A DNA stretch of 64,000 nt from Arthrobacter sp. OV608 (lineage in GTDB: Bacteria; Actinomycetota; Actinomycetes; Actinomycetales; Micrococcaceae), in contig FOEZ01000016.1 in NCBI GenBank assembly GCA_900110595.1, positions 29,786 through 93,785 of the forward strand, in the 5' to 3' direction. Of this stretch, positions 17,826-27,044 are shown piece by piece. Position 1 is the stretch's first letter, and each line of letters begins with the position of its first letter. Under the pieces are notes generated by a model. That model was not told where the DNA came from. It searched no databases and worked only from the letters and a program-made list of their open reading frames with translations. The translations under genes were made by a program, and so were the position numbers.

Positions 17826-18434
17826 ATGTCCATCCGCCACAGCCTCCTCGCCCTGCTGCAGGACCAGCCGCGCTACGGCTACCAGCTGCGGGTCGAGTTC
17901 GAAAGCCGCACCGGTGCCACCTGGCCACTGAACATCGGGCAGGTGTACACCACGCTGGACCGGCTGGAACGCGACGCCCTGGTCACCAAGGAAGGCGACG
18001 ACGGCGACGGCCACGTGGTCTACAGCATCACCGACGCGGGCAAAGCTGAGGTGAATAACTGGTTCGCGGCGCCGGTGGAGCGGAACAACCCGCCCCGGAA
18101 CGAGCTCGCCATCAAGCTTGCGCTCGCCGTGACGTTGCCCGGTGTGGATGTCCAGGCCATCATCCAGGCCCAGCGTGCCGCGTCCATGCGGGCGCTGCAG
18201 GACTACACCAAGGCACGCCGGGACACCACCGCCAACCAGCGCGCCGGCGATACTGCCTGGTTGCTGGTCCTTGATTCCCTGATCTTCCAGACCGAAGCGG
18301 AGGTCCGCTGGCTGGACCTCTGTGAGGCCAGGATGGTCCAGCAGGCGCAGTCCGCCGGGCCGGGCCAGGCACGCAAAACGTCCAACGGGGTCACGGAAGA
18401 CGCCGCCCCGCTCAACGCGGACAGCCGCCGGTGA
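17826..18434 (+). CDS. PadR-family transcriptional regulator
   Basis: A 202-residue regulator with the PadR winged helix at the N-terminus (LLALLQDQPRYGYQLRVEFE ... VYTTLDRLERDALV) and a Vir-type C-terminal helical domain. It overlaps the following ABC ATPase gene by 4 nt (GTGA), so it very probably controls its own operon with the exporter. The inducing compound is unknown. Confidence 0.9.
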   Translation: MSIRHSLLALLQDQPRYGYQLRVEFESRTGATWPLNIGQVYTTLDRLERDALVTKEGDDGDGHVVYSITDAGKAEVNNWFAAPVERNNPPRNELAIKLALAVTLPGVDVQAIIQAQRAASMRALQDYTKARRDTTANQRAGDTAWLLVLDSLIFQTEAEVRWLDLCEARMVQQAQSAGPGQARKTSNGVTEDAAPLNADSRR

Positions 18435-19168
18435 GCGTCCAGGGACCGCAGCAGGTCCTGGAACTCGCGAAGGTCAGCAGGACGTTCGGGGAAGGCGCGA
18501 CGGCGGTCGCCGCCCTCCGCGATGTGGAGCTCACCATCAAGGCGGGCGAGTTTGTCGCGGTGATGGGGCCGTCAGGGTCCGGCAAGTCGTCCCTCCTGGC
18601 GCTGGCCGGGGGACTGGACCGCCCGACGTCGGGCGGTGTCTTTGTGGAATCCACCCCGCTGGCGGGACTGGGGCTGAACGAACTGGCGCGCCTTCGCCGC
18701 CGTGCCGTGGGCTATGTCTTCCAGGACTTCAACCTGGTGCCCACCCTCACGGCGGCCGAGAATGTGGCGCTGCCGCTGGAACTGGACGGCACAGCCTGGA
18801 AAAGGGCCCGCCGGCAGGCACTGGATGCCCTGCGGCAGGTGGGAATACCGGAACTCGCGGACCGCTTTATGGACCAGATGTCCGGCGGGCAGCAGCAGCG
18901 GGTGGCCATCGCGCGGGCCGTGGTGGGACAGCGGCGGCTGATCCTCGCCGACGAGCCCACCGGGGCACTTGACTCCACCACGGGCCAGGGGGTGATGGAA
19001 GTTTTGCGCGCCCGCGCTGATGCCGGGGCCGCCGTGATGCTGGTGACCCACGAGGCCCGGCATGCAGCCTGGGCAGACCGGGTGGTGTTCCTGCGCGACG
19101 GCAGGATCGTGGACCAGGCAGCGGCCATGCACGATCCCGCCATGCTCCTGGCCCAGGCAGGGCTCTGA
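18431..19168 (+). CDS. ABC exporter ATPase (MacB/LolD-like)
   Basis: A 245-residue ATPase with Walker A GPSGSGKSS, signature MSGGQQQRVAIARA, Walker B LILADEPTGALDS and switch His in LVTHEARHA. The DEPTGALD form marks the MacB/LolD/FtsE group that partners FtsX-like permeases. It starts with GTG overlapping padR, and its stop overlaps the permease start (TGATG). Confidence 0.9.
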   Translation: MSVQGPQQVLELAKVSRTFGEGATAVAALRDVELTIKAGEFVAVMGPSGSGKSSLLALAGGLDRPTSGGVFVESTPLAGLGLNELARLRRRAVGYVFQDFNLVPTLTAAENVALPLELDGTAWKRARRQALDALRQVGIPELADRFMDQMSGGQQQRVAIARAVVGQRRLILADEPTGALDSTTGQGVMEVLRARADAGAAVMLVTHEARHAAWADRVVFLRDGRIVDQAAAMHDPAMLLAQAGL

Positions 19169-22029
19169 TGCTTGATCTCGCTCCCACGAGGACTGGGCGA
19201 CGAAGCAGTTTCCGCGTGGCCCTGCGGGTTGCCCGCCGGGACATCAGGAGGCACAAGGGGCGGTCGCTGCTCATCATCCTGCTGATCATGCTTCCTGTTG
19301 CAGGCATGACCGGGGCTGCCACGTTGTTCCAGAGCAGCCAAAAAACGCCCGAAGAAATTGTCCGGTTCGAGCTCGGCGGAACGCAGGCCCGGTTCAGCAC
19401 CCTTCCTGCTCCCAACGCCCACTCCGTCCAGGACCCGCTCAACGACGCCATGGTGGTTTCCAGCACCGGCGTCTACGATCCGGACTTCAAACCGGCCAAT
19501 CCCCGGGACCTTCTTCCGCCGGGCTATGAGGTGTTGCCGCTCCGGCAGCTCAACCTGACAACCGGGGTCGGGTCGGCGCTGGTGTCACTGCAGGGCAGGG
19601 TGGTGGACGCGCTGCATCCTGCCTTCGCCGGGAAATTCACGCTGCTTGAGGGCAGGGCTCCGCAAGCCGCCGGCGAGGCCCTGGTGTCCCCGGGGCTGCT
19701 TGAGCGGTTCAGCCTGGGATTCGGCGAGGAATTTACGACGTCGGCCGGTACCTTCGTCCCCGTGGGAACCGTCCGCGATGCGGATGCCTCTGACCGGAAC
19801 TCCGTCATTTTCCTCCGGCAGGAGCAGGTGCCGGAGGCAGTCCTGAACGAGGGGCCGCAATCCCCGCACTCGATGTCCTACTACCTGGTTGGCTCCGAAC
19901 CGGTGACCTGGCCGCAGATCCTCGCGGCAAACCGGCAGGGTGTCAGCGTGCTCTCCCGCAGTGTGGTGCTCAATCCGCCGTCCCTGGCCGAGCGCAATGT
20001 CGACGGCGTCCCGCCGCCACCATCGTCGTCGGGAGCTGTGGCGCTGTACACAACGTTCGGCCTGGTCGCTGTCCTGGCGCTCCTGGAGGTGGGCCTCCTG
20101 GCGGGGGCTGCCTTCGCCGTCGGCGCTAAAAGGCAGGTCCGGGAGCTGGCTTTGCTGGCAGCATCCGGAGCCGACACCCCCACCGTCCGCTCCGTGGTGA
20201 CATCGGCCGGGCTCTGGCTTGGCAGCATCGCCGTTCTCGCCGGGGCCGCCCTGGGGCTCGGGTCCGGGGCAGCAGTGGTTTACTGGGTCCGCTCCATGGG
20301 TTCGGCCCGCTTTGCCGGCGTCCACCCCGACGTCCTGCTGACGGTAGTGGCCATGGTCCTGGGACTGGTGTGCTGCCTGCTCGCAGCCATGGCCCCGGCC
20401 AACCAGGTGGCGAGGCAGGCGGCCCTGGGCGCGCTCAAGTCGGGGCGGGCACCCGCCGGTAGTGCGAAGCGAACCACCATAGCCGGCGCCGTGCTGCTGC
20501 TTTTGGCTGGCGCACTGCTGGCGGCGGGCTGGCTTCTGGGAGAGTCGGCCGGGGATCCGGACCGGAGGGCCGGGCAACTGCCGGTGGTCACCTCCCTGCT
20601 GATTGGGGGCGCCGTGCTGGCCGTCGCCGCGCTGGTGCTCCTGGCCGGATACCTCGTAGGCCTGCTGACCGCGCGGACGGGTGCGCTGCCGTTGTCCTTG
20701 CGGATGGCTGCCCGTGATTCGGCCAGGAACCGGGGCCGCACGGTGCCGGCTGTAGGGGCCGTCCTCGCCGCCGCCACGCTGGCCAGCGCCGCGCTGGTCC
20801 TTGCGGCCAGCCAGCAGGCAATGATGCGGGAGAACCATTCATGGACCGCGCTGGAAAACCAGGCCTTCCTGCCGCTGTCCCTGGAGCAGCCCCTCCTGCC
20901 GGACGGAAGCACCCAGCCGGCGGTCGTCGTCGATCCGGCTGAACTCGCTTCCGCCGTGGAAGGTGCCACCGGCAACGTTGCCTGGACCAGGACGATCAGT
21001 GCGCCGGGGTACGTTCACAACTGCGCTTTTGGCAATGGCACGGATCTGTCGGGGCCGGCACGCACTGCCACCTCCAATTGCCTGCAGTACGTGCTGGCCA
21101 CGCCAGCCGGCAACGAGTGTCCGATGACACCGGAGCGGAGGGTGGCGGACCCCAATGACTGGCGGTGCCGGGGATCGATGGCCCAGTCGCCGGGCGCCCA
21201 GGGTTCCATCCTGGTGGGTGGCGCGGACGAGATCAGTGCCGTCCTCGGCGCCGAGGCCGGACCTGAGGCACTGGCCGTGCTGGCCGACGGTGGCATGGTG
21301 GTGACCAACCCTGTCTTCGTTCGGGACGGGACGGTGGTGCTCGAGGGCCAGGACGTGCGCACGCAGGCCCAGGATCCGGCCGACCCTTCCCGCATGCATG
21401 AGACGGTCACCAGCAGCACGCTTCCCGCCATTGTGGTTGAACCTGCCCAGGCCCTTCCTTACTACGGAGTCATTTCGCCGGAGACGGCCCGGCGACTGGA
21501 CCTGCATCCCGAGCCAGCCGAGCTCCTGGTCCAGCTCACCAGCTTTCCCTCGGCCGGTGAGAGGGACGCTGCAGCCGGGGCCGTCGCCGCCGTGTACCAG
21601 CAGCCCGCCGTCGGATTCTGGGCCGAACCGGGCATCACCCAGGGCGACTCATGGATGACCTGGTCCATCGTGGCCATCAGCGCGGTGATTACCTTCAGCG
21701 CCGCAGGCATCACCACAGGCCTTTCCCTGGCGGATGCGCGCGCGGACCATGTAACGCTCGCCGGCATCGGTGCCTCGCCCCGCCTGCGGAAGAGCCTTGC
21801 CGGTTCCCAGGCGCTGCTGACCGCTGGGCTGGGAACCCTGCTCGGCGGCATCGCCGGGACCCTGCCGGCGGTGCTCGTTGCAGGTTCCACCGAGCTGCGC
21901 ACCGCTGTCGAGGTGCCCTGGCTGCACCTGCTGGCGCTCGTCTTTGCGGTGCCCCTGGCCGGCGGCCTTCTGGCCTGGCTCTTCACCCGTGCGCGATTGC
22001 CGGCGTCACGGCGCACGCTGGGTACCTGA
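19168..22029 (+). CDS. FtsX-like ABC exporter permease
   Basis: A 953-residue membrane protein with an N-terminal helix (about residues 30-52), a long extracytoplasmic region, a helix cluster at about 290-420, more helices around 430-555, a second extracytoplasmic region, and three C-terminal helices after about residue 835. This is the duplicated FtsX layout found in actinobacterial exporters next to a PadR gene and an ATPase. Likely substrates are lipids, peptides or antimicrobials, but none can be named. Confidence 0.85.
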   Translation: MLDLAPTRTGRRSSFRVALRVARRDIRRHKGRSLLIILLIMLPVAGMTGAATLFQSSQKTPEEIVRFELGGTQARFSTLPAPNAHSVQDPLNDAMVVSSTGVYDPDFKPANPRDLLPPGYEVLPLRQLNLTTGVGSALVSLQGRVVDALHPAFAGKFTLLEGRAPQAAGEALVSPGLLERFSLGFGEEFTTSAGTFVPVGTVRDADASDRNSVIFLRQEQVPEAVLNEGPQSPHSMSYYLVGSEPVTWPQILAANRQGVSVLSRSVVLNPPSLAERNVDGVPPPPSSSGAVALYTTFGLVAVLALLEVGLLAGAAFAVGAKRQVRELALLAASGADTPTVRSVVTSAGLWLGSIAVLAGAALGLGSGAAVVYWVRSMGSARFAGVHPDVLLTVVAMVLGLVCCLLAAMAPANQVARQAALGALKSGRAPAGSAKRTTIAGAVLLLLAGALLAAGWLLGESAGDPDRRAGQLPVVTSLLIGGAVLAVAALVLLAGYLVGLLTARTGALPLSLRMAARDSARNRGRTVPAVGAVLAAATLASAALVLAASQQAMMRENHSWTALENQAFLPLSLEQPLLPDGSTQPAVVVDPAELASAVEGATGNVAWTRTISAPGYVHNCAFGNGTDLSGPARTATSNCLQYVLATPAGNECPMTPERRVADPNDWRCRGSMAQSPGAQGSILVGGADEISAVLGAEAGPEALAVLADGGMVVTNPVFVRDGTVVLEGQDVRTQAQDPADPSRMHETVTSSTLPAIVVEPAQALPYYGVISPETARRLDLHPEPAELLVQLTSFPSAGERDAAAGAVAAVYQQPAVGFWAEPGITQGDSWMTWSIVAISAVITFSAAGITTGLSLADARADHVTLAGIGASPRLRKSLAGSQALLTAGLGTLLGGIAGTLPAVLVAGSTELRTAVEVPWLHLLALVFAVPLAGGLLAWLFTRARLPASRRTLGT

Positions 22030-22030
22030 G

Positions 22031-22080
22031 AGGGACCCCCGTGCATCTGAGCAGGGTCTTTGATCCCGCGGGGTCTTTCT
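22031..22080 (+). terminator. Possible terminator of the padR-ABC operon
   Basis: GATCCC/GGGGTC (22062-22075) can form a short hairpin followed by TTTCT, and an upstream GACCCCC (22034-22040) could form an alternative longer stem with GGGGTC. Weak T-run. Confidence 0.35.
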
Positions 22081-22300
22081 GATTGGCGCCGGCAGGCTTA
22101 CCGTGGGGTGAGGAGCTGCCCTCCGGGCAGCCGTGCAAGGGACCGGCACCACCTTCGACGGCGGTGCGGCCCGACGCTCGTCGCCGGGTGCCTGCCGTTC
22201 GGCGCAGGCTGGTCCTGATCACGGCAAAACACAGTCCGGTCCAAGCTCCCCGTTGGTAGGGTGCCTGTCAGCAGATGGGGACGAATCTCAAGGAGGAGAA

Positions 22301-24601
22301 ATGGCCGGAACACCGGATCATCGACGGAGCGCAACCCGGGGGGAAGGTGCGGTCGCCACCGACACCTCACTACCGCCGTCGGCAATTGACGAGACTGTCC
22401 GCGAGGCGGAAGAGAAGAAATGGACGCCCGGAAAAGTTGCCCTCTGGGCAGCGATTGCCCTGCTGGGCGGCGTGGCCTGGTTTATGCTCGCGATCATCCG
22501 CGGCGAGACAGTCAACGCCATCTGGTTCGTTTTTGCTTCTGTTTGTACGTACCTGATCGGCTACCGCTTCTACTCCAAGGTCATTGAGCGTTACATCACC
22601 AGGCCTGATGACCGCCGGGCCACCCCCGCTGAATACAAGGCGGACGGCAAGGACTACGTGCGCACGGACCGGAACGTCCTGTTCGGCCACCACTTTGCCG
22701 CCATCGCCGGGGCAGGCCCCCTGGTGGGCCCGGTCCTTGCCGCCCAGATGGGCTACCTGCCCGGCACTATCTGGATCATCATCGGCGTCGTGCTTGCAGG
22801 CGCAGTGCAGGACTACCTGGTGATGTTCTTCTCGATGCGGCGCGGCGGGCGCTCGCTGGGACAGATGGCGCGCGAGGAACTCGGCGTCATCGGCGGCACC
22901 GCTGCCCTGGTGGCCACCCTGCTCATCATGGTCATCATCGTGGCCATCCTCGCCCTGGTGGTGGTCAACGCCCTGGCCGAAAGCCCGTGGGGCGTCTTCT
23001 CCGTTGGCATGACCATCCCCATCGCCCTGTTTATGGGCGTCTACCTCCGGTTCCTGCGGCCCGGCAAGGTGATGGAAGTTTCGCTGATCGGGTTTGTCCT
23101 GCTGATGGCGGCCATCATCGGCGGCGGCATGGTGGCTCAGACCCAGTGGGGCGTGGACATCTTCACCCTGGACCGGGTGACCATCGCCTGGGGCCTCATT
23201 GTTTACGGCTTCATCGCGGCGATCCTGCCGGTCTGGCTGCTTCTGGCCCCCCGGGACTACCTGTCCACGTTCATGAAGATCGGCGTGATCGTGATGCTCG
23301 CGCTGGCCATCATTGTGGTCCGCCCGGAGATCACCGTTCCGGCGTTCAGCGAATTCGCCAGCAGGGAGAACGGCCCAGTGTTCCCCGGCGCGCTGTTCCC
23401 GTTCCTGTTCGTGACCATCGCCTGCGGAGCCCTGTCCGGCTTCCATGCGCTGATCTCCTCGGGCACCACACCCAAGCTGGTGGAAAAGGAACGGCAGACC
23501 CGCTTCATCGGTTATGGCGGCATGCTGATGGAGTCCTTCGTCGCCATCATGGCCCTCCTGGCAGCAATCTCGATTGACCGCGGCCTCTACTTCGCCATGA
23601 ACTCGCCCGCGGCCCTGACCGGCGGAACCGTCGAAACGGCCGCCACATGGGTCAACAGCCTCGGCCTGTCCGGCGTCAACCTCAGCCCGAACCTGCTCTC
23701 GGAGACCGCCGCGAACGTGGGCGAGGAAAGCATCGTCTCCCGTACCGGCGGCGCACCCACACTGGCCGTGGGACTCGCCCACATCATGCAGCAGTTCATC
23801 GGCGGCACGGCCATGATGGCCTTCTGGTACCACTTCGCCATCATGTTTGAAGCCCTCTTCATCCTCACCGCTGTTGACGCCGGAACCCGCGTTGCCCGGT
23901 TCATGCTCCAGGATTCCATCGGCAACTTCGTTCCCAAGTTCAAGGAAGCGTCCTGGCGGCCCGGCGCCTGGCTCTGCACGGCGGTCATGGTGGGTGCCTG
24001 GGGTGCGGTGCTGCTGATGGGCGTCACTGATCCGCTGGGCGGCATCAACACGCTGTTCCCGCTGTTCGGCATCGCCAACCAGCTACTGGCCGCCATCGCC
24101 CTGGCTGTTTGCCTGGCCATCGTGGCCAAGCAGGGCACCTTCAAGTACCTCTGGATCGTGGCCTTGCCGCTGGCCTTCGCAGCGGTGGTCACCATTACCG
24201 CCAGCTACCAGAAGATCTTCTCGCCCACCCCGGCGGTGGGGTACTTCGCCAACAACGCCGCCTTCAGTAAGGCGCTCGCGGACGGGAAGACCGAATTTGG
24301 CACGGCTAAATCCGTGGCAGCCATGGAAGCTGTGGTGCGCAATACCGCTATCCAGGGCTGGCTGTCAGTCATCTTTGTGGTGCTCAGCATCATCGTGATC
24401 GCGACGGCGTTGCTCGCCACCGTGAATGCGTTCCGCAGCCGGGCGCACGGGACAGCCGTGAAGGACAACGAGGATCCTGCCAGGCCTTCGCGCGTCTTTG
24501 CCCCCGCCGGGCTGATTCCCACACCCGCCGAGCGGGAGCTGATGGCTGAATGGGACAAGGTCCCGGCCGAGCTGAGGTTCGAGCGGGCAGGACACCACTG
24601 A
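22301..24601 (+). CDS. cstA: Carbon starvation protein CstA (peptide/pyruvate transporter family)
   Basis: A 766-residue membrane protein with about 16 or more helices, typical of CstA. The conserved GHHFAAIAGAGPLVGPVLAAQ segment is near residue 130, and SGFHALISSGTTPK near 385. E. coli CstA and BtsT of this family take up peptides or pyruvate on carbon limitation. The start is the ATG at 22301, directly after a strong AAGGAGGAG; an upstream in-frame ATG lacks a ribosome-binding site. The stop overlaps ybdD (TGATG). Confidence 0.95.
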   Translation: MAGTPDHRRSATRGEGAVATDTSLPPSAIDETVREAEEKKWTPGKVALWAAIALLGGVAWFMLAIIRGETVNAIWFVFASVCTYLIGYRFYSKVIERYITRPDDRRATPAEYKADGKDYVRTDRNVLFGHHFAAIAGAGPLVGPVLAAQMGYLPGTIWIIIGVVLAGAVQDYLVMFFSMRRGGRSLGQMAREELGVIGGTAALVATLLIMVIIVAILALVVVNALAESPWGVFSVGMTIPIALFMGVYLRFLRPGKVMEVSLIGFVLLMAAIIGGGMVAQTQWGVDIFTLDRVTIAWGLIVYGFIAAILPVWLLLAPRDYLSTFMKIGVIVMLALAIIVVRPEITVPAFSEFASRENGPVFPGALFPFLFVTIACGALSGFHALISSGTTPKLVEKERQTRFIGYGGMLMESFVAIMALLAAISIDRGLYFAMNSPAALTGGTVETAATWVNSLGLSGVNLSPNLLSETAANVGEESIVSRTGGAPTLAVGLAHIMQQFIGGTAMMAFWYHFAIMFEALFILTAVDAGTRVARFMLQDSIGNFVPKFKEASWRPGAWLCTAVMVGAWGAVLLMGVTDPLGGINTLFPLFGIANQLLAAIALAVCLAIVAKQGTFKYLWIVALPLAFAAVVTITASYQKIFSPTPAVGYFANNAAFSKALADGKTEFGTAKSVAAMEAVVRNTAIQGWLSVIFVVLSIIVIATALLATVNAFRSRAHGTAVKDNEDPARPSRVFAPAGLIPTPAERELMAEWDKVPAELRFERAGHH

Positions 24602-24804
24602 TGAGCACCGGACTGGCTGCCGTCACCCGCGGCTTCCGCGGGTTCGCGCGCTACCTCGGCGGTGTCCTGGGGGCGGACGCCTACACCAAGTACCTGGAGC
24701 ACCACCAGGCCTCAGGGCACAACACGCCGCCGCTGAGCGAGCGGGAGTTCTGGCGGGACCGGACGGACCGGCAGGACTCCAATCCGCAGGGCCGGTGCTG
24801 CTGA
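24601..24804 (+). CDS. YbdD/YjiX-family small protein
   Basis: A 67-residue protein of the former DUF466 family. It is recognised from VTRGFRGFARYLGGVLGADAYTKYLEHH and the terminal SEREFWRDR. Such proteins are almost always encoded directly after cstA or btsT and are needed for transport by some family members. The 1-nt overlap with cstA indicates translational coupling. Confidence 0.9.
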   Translation: MSTGLAAVTRGFRGFARYLGGVLGADAYTKYLEHHQASGHNTPPLSEREFWRDRTDRQDSNPQGRCC

Positions 24805-24876
24805 TTGGGCCGCGCAACGGATGATTGAGCCCATAGCGGACAGCGTGTCAGCGGAGTTCATGGAGTGGACCCCGGG

Positions 24877-24914
24877 CGGATCGCTCATGAGAGTATGAAC
24901 GCATGAGCGATCCG
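24877..24914. promoter_or_regulatory. Perfect 12-bp inverted repeat around the bpa start
   Basis: CGGATCGCTCAT (24877-24888) and ATGAGCGATCCG (24903-24914) are exact reverse complements, 14 nt apart. The right arm begins with the bpa ATG. The loop carries GAGAG, the only Shine-Dalgarno-like bases, and GAGTAT, a possible -10. It could act in RNA (start codon sequestered) or in DNA (operator). No T-run follows, so it is not a terminator. Confidence 0.6.
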
Positions 24915-25532
24915 AACGACACTCAGGCACCTGAGGACCTCCCGGTAGAGGGCACCACCATCGATGACGGCCAGCCGGCGCCTGCGCCGGCAGTGCCGGA
25001 AAACGGCAGCAAACCCAAAGGCAGCAACCTGCAGGACCTGGTTGATGAACCGGCCAAGGTGATGCGGATCGGCACCATGATCAGGCAGCTCCTGGAGGAG
25101 GTGAAGTCCGCCCCGCTGGACGACGCAGCACGGGGAAGGCTCGCCGAAATCCACGAGCGCTCCATCAAGGAGCTCGAGGACGGGCTGGCGCCTGAACTGG
25201 TGGAGGAACTCGACCGGATCAGCCTGCCGTTCTCTGACGACGTAACCCCCTCCGACGCTGAACTGCGGATAGCGCAGGCCCAGCTGGTGGGCTGGCTCGA
25301 GGGGCTGTTCCACGGCATCCAGACAGCCATTGCAGCACAGCACGCCGCCCGCGAGCACGCCGCGGCGCAGCTGCAGCTCCGGCAGCTCCCGCCTGGCACG
25401 GTGATCGCGCCCGGTGTGGTGATCGGGGAAAACGGCGAGCCGCAGCGTGCCCCCGCCGGCCCCCGGCCTGCCGCTCCAGGCCGCCCCGGCCAGCCGAACG
25501 ACCCGGACCACGGTCCCGGACAGTACCTCTAG
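24903..25532 (+). CDS. bpa: Bacterial proteasome activator Bpa/PafE
   Basis: A 209-residue, ring-forming, ATP-independent activator that opens the 20S proteasome for unfolded proteins. The helical core is clear (KVMRIGTMIRQLLEEVKSAPLD, then ELRIAQAQLVGWLEGLFHGIQ). The protein ends in GQYL, the C-terminal motif by which mycobacterial Bpa (Rv3780) docks in the proteasome alpha-ring. It is longer than the mycobacterial protein, mainly through acidic N-terminal and Pro-rich C-terminal linkers. The proteasome genes are not in this window. The start codon lies in a perfect inverted repeat. A small unknown gene follows 5 nt later. Confidence 0.93.
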   Translation: MSDPNDTQAPEDLPVEGTTIDDGQPAPAPAVPENGSKPKGSNLQDLVDEPAKVMRIGTMIRQLLEEVKSAPLDDAARGRLAEIHERSIKELEDGLAPELVEELDRISLPFSDDVTPSDAELRIAQAQLVGWLEGLFHGIQTAIAAQHAAREHAAAQLQLRQLPPGTVIAPGVVIGENGEPQRAPAGPRPAAPGRPGQPNDPDHGPGQYL

Positions 25533-25537
25533 GTTCA

Positions 25538-26026
25538 TTGGGCTTTTTCAGCGCCGCCAGGCAGGGGCGCAAGGACGACGTGGAATTGGGGAAGGGGTTG
25601 TGGCGGCGCGCCCACGACCGTTTCCAGAGGGGGCTGGACCGCTTCCACCAGGTTCTCGAAGGCGTGGAGGATGACCAGCTCTATGGCGAGCTCGTGGAGA
25701 TCGCCAATGAGCTCGCCGCGCTGCTGGAACGGGTCAGAGCTGTCTGCATGGAAGCGCAGCAGCGCTCGCCCAGCGAAGGACTGGACATCCCGGTCCGGCT
25801 CGCAGGCGTCCACCGGGCGCTGTCCAAAGCCGGCAATTCCCTGGCCACCACCTCCGAAGCTGCCGCCATGCTCAGGCTCGCCGTTGGCCCCATTCCGGTA
25901 GGCGCAGCGTCCGTACGTCGCCGCGCCGAGGCAGTATTCCAGCAGGTGGCCGACGCCGAGAGGCACCTTGCCGAGGAAGGTTCCGGTTCCGATGCCGCCA
26001 CCGGGCGGGAAGATATTCCCGGTTAA
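25538..26026 (+). CDS. Hypothetical helical protein, 162 aa, downstream of bpa
   Basis: Begins with TTG 5 nt after the bpa stop. No Shine-Dalgarno is visible, so translation is probably coupled to bpa. The protein is charged and almost entirely helical, with heptad-like stretches at about residues 20-70 and 125-155, and no membrane segment or signal. No family recognised. Tight linkage to bpa suggests, but does not show, a role with the proteasome or its clients. An internal ATG (codon 71) would give a much shorter product. Confidence 0.65.
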   Translation: MGFFSAARQGRKDDVELGKGLWRRAHDRFQRGLDRFHQVLEGVEDDQLYGELVEIANELAALLERVRAVCMEAQQRSPSEGLDIPVRLAGVHRALSKAGNSLATTSEAAAMLRLAVGPIPVGAASVRRRAEAVFQQVADAERHLAEEGSGSDAATGREDIPG

Positions 26027-26088
26027 GCGTCTGGCTTACTCTGCGGTATTTCGCCGGCCGGGCCGTTGTGGTTTGGCAGGATAAAAGA

Positions 26089-26934
26089 ATGACTTCTTCA
26101 CCCACACTGACGTTCAACGACGGTAACCAGATTCCCCAGCTCGGCTACGGCGTATGGCAGGTTGAGGACGGAGTGGCGGAAAAGGTGGTCCGCCAGGCCT
26201 TCGAAGCGGGCTTCCGCCACATCGATACCGCCAAGATTTACGGCAATGAGTCCGGTGTTGGCCGGGCCATCGCCGGCTCCGGCCTGTCACCTGAGCAGAT
26301 TTTTATCACCACCAAGCTGTGGAACGCGGACCAAGGCTACGAGTCCACCCTCGCCGCGTTCGAGGAGTCCATGGACCGGCTGGGCCTCAAGACTCTGGAC
26401 CTGTACCTGATCCACTGGATGCAGCCCAAGCAGGACAAGTACGTGGACACCTGGAAGGCGCTGATTGAGCTGCAGAAGCGCGGCCGGGTGAAGTCCATTG
26501 GTGTCTCAAACTTCACCGTTGAGGGCCTGCAGCGGCTCATCGACGAAACCGGTGTGGTCCCGGCCATCCACCAGATCGAGCTGCACCCCTACTTCAGCCA
26601 GCGGGAACTGCGCGAATTCGGCGCTTCCAAGGGGATCCTGACCCAGGCCTGGTCCCCGCTGGGCCAGGGCGGCGAGCTCCTGGAGGATCCGGCAGTGGCC
26701 GCGATTGCTGCCAAGCACGGAGCCACGCCTGCCCAGGTTGTTATCGCCTGGCACCTTGCCATCGGCAACGTGGTGATCCCGAAGTCCGTCACCGAGTCCC
26801 GCATCCGTGAAAACTTCGCAGCGCTGGATGTCTCCCTGGACGCGGACGACGTCGAAGCCATCAATGCACTGGACCGCACCGCCAAGGGCGAAGGCCGGAT
26901 CGGCCCGGACCCGGCAGTTTCCGACTTCGCCTAA
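26089..26934 (+). CDS. Aldo/keto reductase
   Basis: A 281-residue NADPH-dependent (beta/alpha)8 reductase acting on aldehydes or ketones, of the 2,5-diketo-gluconate reductase type (AKR5-like). The catalytic tetrad is visible: Asp46 and Tyr51 (HIDTAKIYGNE), Lys76 (TTKLW) and His109 (LIHWMQP). The cofactor region IPKSVTESRIREN is near residue 230. The ATG at 26089 is chosen because the family starts close to this point (PTLTFNDGNQIPQLGYGVW). Confidence 0.93.
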   Translation: MTSSPTLTFNDGNQIPQLGYGVWQVEDGVAEKVVRQAFEAGFRHIDTAKIYGNESGVGRAIAGSGLSPEQIFITTKLWNADQGYESTLAAFEESMDRLGLKTLDLYLIHWMQPKQDKYVDTWKALIELQKRGRVKSIGVSNFTVEGLQRLIDETGVVPAIHQIELHPYFSQRELREFGASKGILTQAWSPLGQGGELLEDPAVAAIAAKHGATPAQVVIAWHLAIGNVVIPKSVTESRIRENFAALDVSLDADDVEAINALDRTAKGEGRIGPDPAVSDFA

Positions 26935-26949
26935 TTCCAGCCGGGCGTA

Positions 26950-26992
26950 CAACCCGCGTTGCCTGGCATTTTTGCCCGGGCAGCGCGGGTTG
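26950..26992. terminator. Hairpin between the aldo/keto reductase gene and the convergent small gene
   Basis: A 14-bp stem (26950-26963 with 26979-26992, one G-T pair) has a loop containing TTTTT. The downstream T-run is weak on both strands. Confidence 0.45.
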
Positions 26993-27044
26993 CTTGCGTT
27001 AAGCGGCTGCACGAGTCCTGGGCTTCCCTGGGGAGTTGGCAGGC

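Noticed and set aside
22370-23833. A 487-codon His/Gly/Glu-rich frame antisense to cstA
   Set aside because: Low-complexity shadow opposite the membrane helices of CstA.
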